A DNA stretch of 64,000 nt from Burkholderia sp. WSM2232 (GCF_000472545.1 NZ_AWZV01000024.1:51611-115610), one strand, 5' to 3'; positions 46,049 to 55,516 are shown, counted from the stretch's first letter. Program-made: numbers and translations. Notes: generated by a model from the sequence alone, not told the origin.

Positions 46049-47559
46049 ATCATCGTCCCCCGTTCGGCCGCAATCTCTTCCACCGTGCTGCGAAACACCG
46101 CTGCGCGATGCGCGTAGCCCTTGAACATATCGAAGCTCGCGCATGCCGGCGACAGCAGCACGGCGTCGCCCGCTTGCGCGAGCGCGGCGGCCGCCCGCGT
46201 CGCTTCTTCGAGCGTGGCGTGATCCGTAATGGCGATGCCGGTGTCTGCGAGCGCCGCGCGAATCTGCGGCGCGTCGCGGCCGATCAGCATCACGCCGCGG
46301 CACCAGCGCATGACGGGCGCGGCGAGCGGTTCGAAATCCTGACCTTTGCCGTCGCCGCCCGCGATCAGCACGACGCGTTGCGCGAGACCGTCGAGCGCGG
46401 CGACCGTGGCGCCCACGTTGGTTCCCTTGCTGTCGTCGACGTAGTCGATGCCGTCGATCGAAGCGATCAGTTCCACGCGATGCGGCTCGCCGCGATACTC
46501 GCGCAAGCCGTGCAACAACCGCGCGGCGGGCAAACCGATCGCCCGCGAAAGCGCATACGCGGCCAGCGCGTTGGCGGCGTTGTGCAAACCGCGAATGCGC
46601 AATGCGTCCGCGGGCATCAGACGCTTGAGCGCAATGTTCGGCGGCGTGACCGCTTCGTTCTTGCGACGCCGCTTCGGCGCGGGTTCGTCGCTGGCGTCGA
46701 GATCGTGCGCTTCGACGAGCCAGATCATGCCGTTATCGCGCAGCAAGCCGTAGTCGCCGCCGTTCTTCGGCTCGGTTACGCCGAACGTGACCATCTCGGC
46801 GTCGCTCGACTCGGAAGGCGCGAGCGCCATGACGCGCGCGTCGTCGCGATTGAGCACGCGCACGGTTTGTGTACCGAAAATGCGGCCCTTGGCGGCGGCG
46901 TAGGCATCCAGACCGCCATGCCAGTCGAGGTGATCCTGCGTGATGTTGAGAATCGCGGCCGCGTCGGGTTCGAAGGTGTGCGAGGTTTCGAGCTGGAAGC
47001 TCGATAGTTCGAGCACCCACACGTCGGGTAGCGCGGTGTTGTCGATGGCTTCGCTCAGTTTGTCGAGCAGCGCCGGACTGATGTTGCCCGCCACCGCAAC
47101 CTTCTTGCCCGCACGCTCGCAGAGCAGGCCGGTCAAACTGGTGGTCGTGGTCTTGCCGTTCGTGCCGGTAATGGCGACCACTTTCGGCGCGTAGCCGTTT
47201 TCGCCCAGCGTTCTGAGCGCTTGCGAAAACAGTTCGAGCTCACCCCACACCGGGATGCCCTGCTCGCGCGCCGCGGTGATGAGCGGCAACAGGTCGGCCG
47301 CAAGCGGCGACAGACCAGGACTGATTGCAACGAGCTCTACCCCTTCCAGCAGCACCGGCGAAAACGGGCCGCCCACGAACGCGGCGTCGACGCCGTGCGC
47401 TTCCAGCGCGGACAGGTTCGGCGGCACTTCGCGCGTGTCGGCCACACGCAGCCGACAGCCGTGCCGCGCGCACCAGCGCGCCATCGCGAGACCGGATTCA
47501 CCCAGTCCCAGCACGAGCACCATCGGCTTTTGCCGATCCCGAAACTTCTCGCCGAACAT
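46045..47559 (-). CDS. murD: UDP-N-acetylmuramoylalanine--D-glutamate ligase
   Basis: The 504-residue Mur ligase adds D-glutamate to UDP-MurNAc-L-Ala. The N-terminal Rossmann part is LVLGLGESGLAMARW, the ATP loop is AITGTNGKTTTTSL (about 128-141) and VLELSSFQLETSH is conserved. It is about 65 residues longer than the E. coli enzyme. Part of the excess is a central insertion around residues 255-300 that includes a basic stretch KRRRKNEAV. The stop overlaps the ftsW start by 4 bp. It starts 26 bp after the mraY stop codon. Confidence 0.96.
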   Translation of the reverse strand: MFGEKFRDRQKPMVLVLGLGESGLAMARWCARHGCRLRVADTREVPPNLSALEAHGVDAAFVGGPFSPVLLEGVELVAISPGLSPLAADLLPLITAAREQGIPVWGELELFSQALRTLGENGYAPKVVAITGTNGKTTTTSLTGLLCERAGKKVAVAGNISPALLDKLSEAIDNTALPDVWVLELSSFQLETSHTFEPDAAAILNITQDHLDWHGGLDAYAAAKGRIFGTQTVRVLNRDDARVMALAPSESSDAEMVTFGVTEPKNGGDYGLLRDNGMIWLVEAHDLDASDEPAPKRRRKNEAVTPPNIALKRLMPADALRIRGLHNAANALAAYALSRAIGLPAARLLHGLREYRGEPHRVELIASIDGIDYVDDSKGTNVGATVAALDGLAQRVVLIAGGDGKGQDFEPLAAPVMRWCRGVMLIGRDAPQIRAALADTGIAITDHATLEEATRAAAALAQAGDAVLLSPACASFDMFKGYAHRAAVFRSTVEEIAAERGTMI

Positions 47560-47585
47560 CGTCTGCTTCCTCTAATACCTGCTGC

Positions 47586-48755
47586 TCAACGCAGTTTGAG
47601 CGTGGACAATCCGAACAGACACAACATCAAGGTGATGATCCAGAAGCGCACGACCACCTGCGTTTCCTTCCAACCCGACAATTCGAAATGGTGATGCAGC
47701 GGCGCCATCTTGAAGAGACGCCGGCCTTCGCCGAAACGGCGCTTGGTGAACTTGAACCACGCAACCTGCAACATCACCGAAAGTGTTTCGGCGACGAAAA
47801 TGCCACCCATGATGAAGAGCACGATTTCCTGCCGCACGATCACCGCGACCGTGCCGAGCGCGCCGCCCAGCGCCAGCGCGCCGACGTCGCCCATGAACAT
47901 CTGCGCCGGGTGCGTGTTGAACCAGAGGAACGCGAGCCCTGCGCCGCCCATTGCCGAACAGAAGATCAGCAGTTCGCCCGCGCCGGGAATGTGCGGAAAC
48001 AGCAGGTATTTCGAGTAGACCGAGCTGCCCATCACGTAGGCAAACACGCCGAGCGACGCACCCACCAGCACGACCGGCATGATGACGAGGCCGTCCAGGC
48101 CGTCGGTGAGATTCACCGCGTTGCTCGCGCCCACGATCACGAGGTACGTCAGCACGATGAAGCCCCACACGCCGAGCGGATAGCTGATCGACTTCACGAA
48201 CGGCAGCATCAGGTCGGCGCGCGCGGGCAAGCCCATCGACAAACCGCTGCGCACCCACGCCATGAACAGGTCGAACACGCGCACGTTGCTCGCTTCCGAC
48301 ACGCTGAAGGCGAGATACACCGCGGCAAAGAGACCGATCACGGACTGCCAGAAATACTTTTCGCGCGACGACATGCCGCGCGGGTCCTTGTAGACGACCT
48401 TGCGATAGTCGTCGACCCAGCCGATTACGCCAAAGCCGAAAGTGACGAGAATCACGATCCAGATGAAGCGATTGGTGAGGTCGGCCCACAACAGCGTGGC
48501 CACGGCGATGCCAAGCAGAATCAGCACACCGCCCATGGTCGGCGTGCCGGATTTCACCAGATGCGTTTGCGGACCGTCTTTACGGACAGCCTGGCCGACC
48601 TTCATTGCGGTCAGCTTGCGAATCACCGCCGGGCCGCAGACGAGCCCGATCAGCAACGCGGTGATAGTGGCCATCACCGCGCGAAAAGTCAGATAACTGA
48701 ACACGCGCAAGAAGCTTGCGTCATTCTGCAGCCATTGCGCCAGCGCCAGTAGCAT
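47586..48755 (-). CDS. mraY: Phospho-N-acetylmuramoyl-pentapeptide transferase MraY
   Basis: The 389-residue polytopic enzyme makes lipid I from UDP-MurNAc-pentapeptide and undecaprenyl phosphate. About ten membrane segments are visible. Conserved active-site pieces are GTPTMGG, GWVDDYRK (Asp pair), NAVNLTDGLDGL and FLWFNTHPAQMFMGDVG. Length is about 30 residues above the E. coli protein (360). It lies 17 bp after the murF stop codon. Confidence 0.97.
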   Translation of the reverse strand: MLLALAQWLQNDASFLRVFSYLTFRAVMATITALLIGLVCGPAVIRKLTAMKVGQAVRKDGPQTHLVKSGTPTMGGVLILLGIAVATLLWADLTNRFIWIVILVTFGFGVIGWVDDYRKVVYKDPRGMSSREKYFWQSVIGLFAAVYLAFSVSEASNVRVFDLFMAWVRSGLSMGLPARADLMLPFVKSISYPLGVWGFIVLTYLVIVGASNAVNLTDGLDGLVIMPVVLVGASLGVFAYVMGSSVYSKYLLFPHIPGAGELLIFCSAMGGAGLAFLWFNTHPAQMFMGDVGALALGGALGTVAVIVRQEIVLFIMGGIFVAETLSVMLQVAWFKFTKRRFGEGRRLFKMAPLHHHFELSGWKETQVVVRFWIITLMLCLFGLSTLKLR

Positions 48756-48772
48756 GCTTCGGTCCTTCTATT

Positions 48773-50209
48773 TCAGTGTGCGGCGGGCGCGCTGCCCGCT
48801 GCGTTGGGTTGTGGACTCGTAACGGCGTCCACCACGCGCTCCATTTGCATGAAGCGCGAGCCTTTCACGAGAAGCGTTGCAGCCGCGCCGTAACCAGCCT
48901 GCTGCAATTGCGCGACCAGCGTGCCGACGTCGGCCACGTGGTGCGCGCCTGCGCCGTATGCCGCACAGGCGTCGCGCGAGGCGTCGCCCATGGCGTACAG
49001 CGCGTCGATACCGCGCTCTTTGGCGTAAGCGCCGATTTCGCGGTGAAACTCGGCACCGTGATCGCCGACTTCGCCCATGTCGCCCATCACCAGCACGCGT
49101 GGCGACGCGTGCGACGCGAGCACGTCGATCGCGGCGCGCATCGAATCGGGATTCGCGTTGTACGTGTCGTCGATCACCGTGGCGCCGGCGAGTGTGCCGA
49201 GCGCAGCCTGCTTGACCTGCAAGCGGCCTTTGACCGCGCCGAACGATTCGAGGCCGCGCCTGATCGCGTCGAGCGAAACGCCAGAGGCGAGTGCCGCCGA
49301 CGTTGCCGCGAGCGCGTTATGCGCGTTGTGGTCGCCGAGCACCTGCAGCGTGACTTCTAATGCGCCCTCGGGCGTTTCGATGCTGAGCCGCCTGCCGTCG
49401 AACCTGCCGGTGACCGCCGCTGCGGTCGTGCGTTCCGCCGTGTTGAGCGCGAAGTCGACGATGCGGTTGCCCGTGGCCGCCACGCGCCAGATGCTTGCGT
49501 AAGCATCGTTCGCGGGAAAGACAGCGACGCCTTCCGGCTTGAGCGCGTGAATCACGCTCGCATGTTCGAGTGCGACCGCTTCCACGGTCGCCATGAATTC
49601 CTGGTGCTCGCGCTGCGCATTGTTCACCAGCGCGACCGTCGGCTCGGCGATTTTCGCGAGCAGCGACGTTTCGCCAGGATGATTCATGCCGAGTTCGACC
49701 ACCGCCAGCCGGTGCGCGGCATTCAGACGAAACAGCGTGAGCGGCAGGCCGATGTCGTTGTTGAAGTTGCCGACGGTCGCAAGCCGCTCGTTGGCGCCGA
49801 CGGCTGCGGCGAAAATCGACGCGATCATTTCCTTGACCGTGGTCTTGCCGTTGCTGCCGGTTACCGCGACGAGCGGCATGCCGAACTTGCGGCGCCAGCC
49901 GCGCGCGAGTGCGCCGAGGCCGGCGCGCGTGTCGGCCACACGCACGAGCGGCACCGCGGATACGTCCCAGCCCTCGGGCACGCGCGCGACGAGCGCAGCG
50001 CTCACGTTGCGCGCGGCGACTTCCGCAAGGAAGTCATGCGCGTCGAAGCGATCGCCCTTGATCGCGACGAACAGGTCGCCGGGGCCGGCGCTGCGGCTGT
50101 CGGTCGACACGCGTTCGAACGCGACGCTGCCGTCGCCGCTGACGGTGGCGCCCGGAATCAGCGCGGCGGCTTCATGCAGCGTAAACATGGGATTGCCTGG
50201 CCCGCTCAT
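48773..50209 (-). CDS. murF: UDP-MurNAc-tripeptide--D-Ala-D-Ala ligase MurF
   Basis: The 478-residue Mur ligase adds D-Ala-D-Ala to the tripeptide. ATP loop AVTGSNGKTTVKEMI, VELGMNHPGE and DDTYNANPDSM are the family motifs. The C-terminal domain ends with an Ala/Pro-rich tail. ATG 50209 overlaps the murE stop by 4 bp. The sequence is otherwise of the usual length (about 450-480). Confidence 0.97.
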   Translation of the reverse strand: MSGPGNPMFTLHEAAALIPGATVSGDGSVAFERVSTDSRSAGPGDLFVAIKGDRFDAHDFLAEVAARNVSAALVARVPEGWDVSAVPLVRVADTRAGLGALARGWRRKFGMPLVAVTGSNGKTTVKEMIASIFAAAVGANERLATVGNFNNDIGLPLTLFRLNAAHRLAVVELGMNHPGETSLLAKIAEPTVALVNNAQREHQEFMATVEAVALEHASVIHALKPEGVAVFPANDAYASIWRVAATGNRIVDFALNTAERTTAAAVTGRFDGRRLSIETPEGALEVTLQVLGDHNAHNALAATSAALASGVSLDAIRRGLESFGAVKGRLQVKQAALGTLAGATVIDDTYNANPDSMRAAIDVLASHASPRVLVMGDMGEVGDHGAEFHREIGAYAKERGIDALYAMGDASRDACAAYGAGAHHVADVGTLVAQLQQAGYGAAATLLVKGSRFMQMERVVDAVTSPQPNAAGSAPAAH

Positions 50210-51765
50210 TCGCCACCTCCGCGTGCCTGCGTCGCCCGCGCGGCGAGCGCGAGGCGGGCGTGGTCCTGGTCGGAGAAAGCGCGTTTCTTGCCCATGATTT
50301 CCTGTGTTGCTTCGTGCCCCTTGCCGGCAAGCACGATGACGTCTTCCCGCGCGGCGCCGCGGATCGCCTGAAGGATCGCGCTCGCGCGATCTTCGATGCG
50401 GCGCGCCTTCGACGCGTCTTTCATGCCCGCTGCAATCTGCCCGATGATCGACTGCGGATCTTCGCTGCGCGGGTTATCGCTCGTGACGACGACGCCGTCC
50501 GCGAGCTTCTCGGCAATCGCGCCCATCAGCGGACGCTTGGTGGCGTCGCGGTCGCCGCCGCAACCGAACATGCAGATCAGTTCGCCGCCGCGCGCCGCCG
50601 CCATCGGCCGCAGCGCTTCGAGGGTTTTTTCCAGCGCGTCCGGCGTGTGCGCGTAGTCGATCACGACGAGCGGCTCGTCGTTCTGCAAGCGGCCGCCCAG
50701 GCGCTGCATGCGGCCGTTCACCGACTCCAGCTTCGCCAGTTCGGCGAGCGCGGCGTCGAACGGCACGTTTGCGGCAAGCAGCGCGCCGAGCACGCCGAGC
50801 AGATTGCTTACGTTGAAAGCGCCGAGCGTCTGCACTTCGACGTCGGCCTCGCCCCAGTCGGACGTGCCCAGATGGAACGCGGTGCCCGTGGCGGTCGCGC
50901 GCACGTTCGACGCGAGCAGAAACGTGTCGGCTTGCTGCGCGGCTTGCGACGGGTCTGCCTGCGCGGCGTCGAGACCGTAAGCGATGGTGCGCGCGTGGCC
51001 TCGCGTGCTCGCGAGCAGACGGCGGCCGGCCGCGTCGTCGCGGTTGATCACGGCCGCGCGCAATTCCGGCCACGCGAACAGGCGCGCCTTCGCCGCTTCG
51101 TATGCTTCGAACGTGCGGTGATAATCCAGATGGTCTTGCGTGAGATTCGTGAACACGGCGATGTCGAACGCCGTGCCGTTCACGCGCCCCTGATGCAATG
51201 CATGCGAGGAGACTTCCATCGCCACGGCCTTTGCGCCCGCGTCGCGCAACTGCGCGAGACTGCGCTGCAACTGCGGGGCGTCGGGCGTCGTGAAGCCGGT
51301 GTGCACCAGGTGCCCAGGCAAACCCGTGCCGAGCGTGCCGATGATCGCGCAGCGCGTGCCGAGCGCTGTGAGCGCTGCTGAAATCCACTGGCTGCACGAA
51401 GTCTTGCCGTTGGTGCCGGTCACGCCGACCGTCAGCATATGGTCGCTCGGATCGCTGTACCAGGCGCTGGCGATCGAACCGGCAAGCTCGTTCAGGCCGG
51501 GCACCGCGAGCATCGCGGACGCGTCGAGCGCGCCGTTGAATCCTTCCGGCTGCACGAGCACCGCAGCAGCGCCGCGCTGGAGCGCGCCATCGATGAACGG
51601 CCGGTTGTCCGCGCCTTCCACTGCATAGGCGAAAAACGCGTCGCCCGCCGCGAGCGAACGGGTGTCGGCGTGCAGATGCGCGCCCGGCTGCACACGCGCG
51701 CGCAGCCAGTCCAACGCGTCGGCAATCTGCTGGTGGGACGGGTGATGTTGCCGGAGCGCGCTCAT
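50206..51765 (-). CDS. murE: UDP-MurNAc-L-alanyl-D-glutamate--2,6-diaminopimelate ligase MurE
   Basis: The 519-residue Mur ligase adds the third stem amino acid. ATP loop GVTGTNGKTSC is near residue 115, and the central HALHQGRV loop is present. The DNPRSEDP motif near residue 430 indicates meso-diaminopimelate as the substrate, as expected for a Gram-negative. Its start overlaps the ftsI stop by 4 bp. Confidence 0.97.
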   Translation of the reverse strand: MSALRQHHPSHQQIADALDWLRARVQPGAHLHADTRSLAAGDAFFAYAVEGADNRPFIDGALQRGAAAVLVQPEGFNGALDASAMLAVPGLNELAGSIASAWYSDPSDHMLTVGVTGTNGKTSCSQWISAALTALGTRCAIIGTLGTGLPGHLVHTGFTTPDAPQLQRSLAQLRDAGAKAVAMEVSSHALHQGRVNGTAFDIAVFTNLTQDHLDYHRTFEAYEAAKARLFAWPELRAAVINRDDAAGRRLLASTRGHARTIAYGLDAAQADPSQAAQQADTFLLASNVRATATGTAFHLGTSDWGEADVEVQTLGAFNVSNLLGVLGALLAANVPFDAALAELAKLESVNGRMQRLGGRLQNDEPLVVIDYAHTPDALEKTLEALRPMAAARGGELICMFGCGGDRDATKRPLMGAIAEKLADGVVVTSDNPRSEDPQSIIGQIAAGMKDASKARRIEDRASAILQAIRGAAREDVIVLAGKGHEATQEIMGKKRAFSDQDHARLALAARATQARGGGE

Positions 51766-53627
51766 CGCACAACTCCCGCATGGCTTTTCGCGTTCGCGGA
51801 AATGGTCATCTTTTTCGCGCTCGCGTTGGTCGAAATTTTCCTGGCCGTGGACGGTGCGGGCGTTGCCGAGGGCGCGGCAGAGGCCGAGTCGTCCGACACA
51901 ACCATCTGCTTGACCGGCATTTGCGGCGGCACGTTCAGCGAGCGCAGCGTATCGCCGACGATCCCCGAGAACACCGGGCCCGACACCTGGCCGCCGAAGT
52001 GGCTGCCGGCCGTGGGCTCGTCGACGGACACCGCCACCACGATGCGCGGATTCGGCATCGGCGCCATGCCGACGAACGACGCGCGGTACTTCGAGTGGTC
52101 GTAGCCGTGCGGACCGTGCTTGTACGCAGTGCCGCTCTTGCCGCCGACGCGATAGCCGGGCACCGCCGCATCCGGCGACGTGCCGCCCGGCGAGACGACG
52201 GTTTCCAGCATCGCGCGCACTTCACGCGCGGTAGTCGGCGAAAAGATTTGCGGGCCGGTGGCCGGCTGGTCGCCGGGCGTGCGGAAAATCGACACTGGCA
52301 TGATCTGGCCGTCGTGCGCGATGGCGGTATAGGCGCGGCCCAACTGGAACAGCGACACCGAGAGGCCGTAGCCGTACGACATGGTCGCCTGCTCGATGCG
52401 GCGCCAGCTCTTCCACGGACGCAGACGTCCCGCCGCCGCGCCGGGGAAACCGACCTTCGGCGCCTGACCGAGACCGATGCTGGTGTACATGTTCCACATC
52501 TCTTCGGGCTTGAGCTGCATGGCGATCTTCGTCGCGCCGATGTTGCTCGACTTCTGGATCACGCCGCCCACGGTCAGCACGCCGAACGCGCTGTCGTCGG
52601 TGATCGGCGCACCGTCAAGCACGAAACGGCCGCCGCCGGTATCCACCAGTGTAGTCGGCGAGACACGATGCAGATCGAGCGCAAGCGACACCGTGAAAGG
52701 CTTCATGATCGAGCCCGGCTCGAACGTGTCGGTCAGGATGCGGTTGCGCAGCTGGTCGCCGGTCAGGTGGGAACGGTCGTTCGGGTTGTACGTCGGGTAA
52801 TTGACGAGCGCGAGCACTTCGCCCGTGCGCACGTCGATCACCATGGCCGCGCCCGCCTTCGCCTTGAACTTTTCGACGGCCGCCTTCAGGTTCGCATAGG
52901 CGATGTACTGGATCTTGCTGTCGATCGACAGGTCGACGTCCTGGCCGTTGTGCGGCACGACCTGCTCGTCCACGTCCTCGATGATGTGGCCCATGCGGTC
53001 CTTGATCACGCGGCGGCTGCCCGACACGCCCGCGAGCAGCTTCTGGTCGCCCAGTTCGACGCCTTCCTGGCCTTCGTCCTCGACGTTCGTGAAGCCGATC
53101 AGGTGGGCGGTGATTTCGCCTTCCGGATAGAAGCGCTTGTATTCGTCGCGCGCGTAGATGCCCGGAATGTCGAGCGCCTTCACCTTGTCCGCGATGTCCA
53201 CGGGCACCTGGCGCTTCACGTAGACAAAGTTCTTGTCTTCGGAAAGCTTGGTGCGCAGTTCCTTGTTGGTCATGCCGAGCAGCTTGCCGAGCGCGTTCAG
53301 TTTGTCGGCACCCAGGTCGTCCGGCACGGATTCGGGGATCGCCCAGATCGCGCGCACGGGCAGACTCGTGGCCAGCACGAGACCGTTGCGGTCGAGAATC
53401 TTGCCGCGCGTGGCGGGCAACTCGAGGCGACGCTGGTAGCGGATTTCGCCCTGCTTCTGATAGAACCCGTTGCCGGGCCCCTGAATCCAGAAGGCGCGCG
53501 CGGTCAGCGCGACGAACGCCATGAAGAGCAAGAACACGACAAGCTTCGAGCGCCACATCGGCAAGCGCACGGACAGGATCGGATTGGCGGAGAACGCGAC
53601 GCTCTTACGAGCCGACGATTTTTTCAT
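51762..53627 (-). CDS. ftsI: Penicillin-binding protein 3 / FtsI (septal transpeptidase)
   Basis: The 621-residue class B PBP cross-links septal peptidoglycan with FtsW. A short cytoplasmic part precedes one membrane segment (VVFLLFMAFVALTARAFWIQ, about 30-49). The N-terminal non-catalytic module follows (RGKILDRNGLVLA). The catalytic serine is in EPGSIMKPF (SXXK), with SSN in QKSSNIG and KSGTA in GGKSGTAYKHG. The C-terminal end is Ala/Ser/Thr-rich. ATG 53627 (MKKSSARKS) overlaps the ftsL stop by 4 bp. It is a beta-lactam target. Confidence 0.97.
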   Translation of the reverse strand: MKKSSARKSVAFSANPILSVRLPMWRSKLVVFLLFMAFVALTARAFWIQGPGNGFYQKQGEIRYQRRLELPATRGKILDRNGLVLATSLPVRAIWAIPESVPDDLGADKLNALGKLLGMTNKELRTKLSEDKNFVYVKRQVPVDIADKVKALDIPGIYARDEYKRFYPEGEITAHLIGFTNVEDEGQEGVELGDQKLLAGVSGSRRVIKDRMGHIIEDVDEQVVPHNGQDVDLSIDSKIQYIAYANLKAAVEKFKAKAGAAMVIDVRTGEVLALVNYPTYNPNDRSHLTGDQLRNRILTDTFEPGSIMKPFTVSLALDLHRVSPTTLVDTGGGRFVLDGAPITDDSAFGVLTVGGVIQKSSNIGATKIAMQLKPEEMWNMYTSIGLGQAPKVGFPGAAAGRLRPWKSWRRIEQATMSYGYGLSVSLFQLGRAYTAIAHDGQIMPVSIFRTPGDQPATGPQIFSPTTAREVRAMLETVVSPGGTSPDAAVPGYRVGGKSGTAYKHGPHGYDHSKYRASFVGMAPMPNPRIVVAVSVDEPTAGSHFGGQVSGPVFSGIVGDTLRSLNVPPQMPVKQMVVSDDSASAAPSATPAPSTARKISTNASAKKMTISANAKSHAGVVR

Positions 53628-53983
53628 CGCACGCCTCCCTTGCGGCTCGCCGCGGGCGCAGCTGCGGAACCCGATGCCGCCGAAGTCGGGATCGGCGCGT
53701 CTTCTGCCTTCGCGGCGCCTGGATCGAGCGTCAGGTATTGCGTGCGGCCGGTGCTCACCGCCTGCATTTTCAGCGACGCGGTCGCGATCTGCTCTATGCG
53801 CGAGGTCTTGGACAGCGCGCTCTGCTGATATTGAAGCTGCGAATAGTCCTGCTGCAGCTGGCGCTCCTGCGACTGCGCGCGCTGCAACTGGATAAAGATC
53901 TGACGCTGCTGATTGGTCGCGTTGACGACGGACAAGGCGCAACCCATTACGATCATCAGCAGGAAAATATTGAGGCGATTCAT
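53624..53983 (-). CDS. ftsL: Cell division protein FtsL
   Basis: The 119-residue bitopic protein has one membrane segment near the N terminus (LNIFLLMIVMGCALSVVNA, about 4-22) and a periplasmic coiled coil with regular hydrophobic spacing and many Gln residues (QQRQIFIQLQRAQSQERQLQQ). It forms the FtsQLB complex. The C-terminal 30 residues are Ala/Pro-rich. It overlaps ftsI and rsmH by 4 bp each. Sequence conservation is low in this family; the call rests on topology and position. Confidence 0.93.
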   Translation of the reverse strand: MNRLNIFLLMIVMGCALSVVNATNQQRQIFIQLQRAQSQERQLQQDYSQLQYQQSALSKTSRIEQIATASLKMQAVSTGRTQYLTLDPGAAKAEDAPIPTSAASGSAAAPAASRKGGVR

Positions 53984-54933
53984 GGTGCGATCCGCTCCGC
54001 CACACGCATCACGGCAGAACGGGCGCGCGGATTGGCGGCGACTTCAGCGTCGCTCGCGAATATGCGGCCGATGATTTTGAGCGGGGGGCTCGGCAGATCA
54101 ACAGCACGAATCGGCAGACGACGGTCGACCGCGGGCGCGCTTGCGTGCGCCTGCATGAATCGCTTGACGATCCGGTCCTCGAGCGAATGAAAGCTGATGA
54201 CCACCAGCCGTCCCCCTTGCTCCAGCAGCGACAACGCTGCTTCTAAAACGACTTGCAGCTCCGCAAGCTCTTGATTGATGTGAATCCGTATAGCCTGAAA
54301 GGTGCGGGTTGCCGGGTCCTTGCCCTTCTCACGGGTTTTGACGACGTTAGCCACGATTTGGGCAAGCTCGCCCGTGCTGACGAGAGGCCCAAGACGGTCG
54401 GACTCTGCCCGGCGAGCAACAAGCGCCTTTGCAATCTGAAAAGCAAACCGTTCTTCCCCATAATCTCGTATCACCTCCGTCAGTTCCTGCACCGTGGCCC
54501 GCGCCAGCCAGTCGGCGGCAGACTCGCCGCGCGTCGGGTCCATCCGCATGTCGAGCGGGCCGTCGGCGCGGAAACTAAAACCCCGCTCCGGATCGTCGAC
54601 TTGCGGCGACGACACGCCCAGATCCAGCAGAACGCCCGACACGCGTTCAATGCCGCGCTCCGCAATCGCGGTGCGCAGCGACGCAAAACTCTCGTGCACG
54701 ATGGCAAAGCGCGGATCGGCGATCTGCTGCGCCGTGGCGATGGCGAGCGGGTCTTTGTCGAAAGCGATCAGACGCCCCGCTTCACCCAGCTTCTCCAACA
54801 CCCGACGGCTGTGACCGCCGCGGCCGAACGTGCCGTCCACATACACACCGTCCGCGCGCGTAACCAGCGCCTCTACCGCTTCTTCCAGCAGCACCGTGCG
54901 ATGCTGCAATTCGTTTCTCATCGCAGATGCCAT
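53980..54933 (-). CDS. rsmH: 16S rRNA (cytosine-1402-N4)-methyltransferase RsmH
   Basis: The 317-residue enzyme methylates C1402 of 16S rRNA. The SAM-binding motif is VYVDGTFGRGGHS near the N terminus. The DLGVSSPQVDDPERGFSF and VISFHSLEDRIVK motifs are conserved. ATG 54933 (MASAMRNELQ) or 54921 (MRNELQHRTV) can be the start. It follows mraZ by 15 bp and overlaps ftsL by 4 bp. The old name is mraW. Confidence 0.97.
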   Translation of the reverse strand: MASAMRNELQHRTVLLEEAVEALVTRADGVYVDGTFGRGGHSRRVLEKLGEAGRLIAFDKDPLAIATAQQIADPRFAIVHESFASLRTAIAERGIERVSGVLLDLGVSSPQVDDPERGFSFRADGPLDMRMDPTRGESAADWLARATVQELTEVIRDYGEERFAFQIAKALVARRAESDRLGPLVSTGELAQIVANVVKTREKGKDPATRTFQAIRIHINQELAELQVVLEAALSLLEQGGRLVVISFHSLEDRIVKRFMQAHASAPAVDRRLPIRAVDLPSPPLKIIGRIFASDAEVAANPRARSAVMRVAERIAP

Positions 54934-54948
54934 ATATGTATGCCGCGA

Positions 54949-55377
54949 TCAGAACGTGAAATTCTTTAACGCTTCGGGCATGCCCTCGGCGATGGCCGCC
55001 TGTTCCTTCGCGGCGTAAATCTGTGCGTCCCATATTTCGAAGTGACGCCCCATGCCGAGCAGGGTCACTTCTTTTTCCAGCGAGCCGGCCGCGCGCAATT
55101 CCGGCGACACGAGCACACGGCCCGCGCCGTCCATGTCGACGTCCATTGCATTGCCAAGAAAGATGCGCTTCCACCAGGCTGCATTCATGGGGAGCTTGTC
55201 GACTTTGTCGCGGAAGATTTCCCATTCCGGGCGTGGAAAGAGCAACAGGCAGCCGTCCGGGTGCTTGGTAATCGTCACCCGGCCCTCTGCCTGTGTTTGC
55301 AGCGCATCCCGATAGCGCGAGGGAATAGACATCCGCCCTTTCGCATCGAGCGTCAGCGCCGACGCCCCTTGGAACAC
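54949..55377 (-). CDS. mraZ: Transcriptional regulator MraZ
   Basis: The 142-residue protein has two MraZ/SpoVT-like swapped-hairpin domains (LTLDAKGRMSIPSRYRDAL and VDMDGAGRVLVSPELR), each with the D-x3-R core. It forms ring-like oligomers and represses the dcw promoter by binding direct repeats in its own upstream region. Such repeats are visible at 55455-55489. It is the first gene of the dcw cluster, as is usual. ATG 55377 is supported by GGGAGAGCG on the minus strand. Confidence 0.96.
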   Translation of the reverse strand: MFQGASALTLDAKGRMSIPSRYRDALQTQAEGRVTITKHPDGCLLLFPRPEWEIFRDKVDKLPMNAAWWKRIFLGNAMDVDMDGAGRVLVSPELRAAGSLEKEVTLLGMGRHFEIWDAQIYAAKEQAAIAEGMPEALKNFTF

Positions 55378-55454
55378 TTCGCTCTCCCTCTTGGCCAGCG
55401 CCTTTGCGCCGGCTGCCCGATTCGTAAAAATCTACCCGAAACCACCCGTGAGAT

Positions 55455-55489
55455 CACACAAAAATACACTTTCTCACACTGTCTCCCAC
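55455..55489 (-). promoter_or_regulatory. Candidate MraZ operator: four 5-bp repeats with a 10-bp period
   Basis: On the minus strand GTGGG (55489-55485), GTGTG (55479-55475), GTGTA (55469-55465) and GTGTG (55459-55455) are each separated by 5 bp. E. coli MraZ binds GTGGG-type direct repeats with this same period, and mycoplasma MraZ binds AAAGTG-type repeats. Here two copies are preceded by AAA. The first copy overlaps the -10 element and the others run downstream, as expected for an autorepressor. Confidence 0.8.
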
Positions 55490-55516
55490 TTTAGAGGAAC
55501 GCTAAACACGGGTCAA
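55488..55516 (-). promoter_or_regulatory. Candidate dcw (mraZ) promoter
   Basis: On the minus strand TTGACC (55516-55511), 17 bp, TAAAGT (55493-55488). Transcription would start near 55481, about 104 nt before the mraZ ATG. Confidence 0.75.

Noticed and set aside
51780..53828. 682-codon plus-strand frame opposite ftsI
   Set aside because: Shadow of FtsI, whose SXXK, SSN and KSGTA motifs are all present in the other strand.
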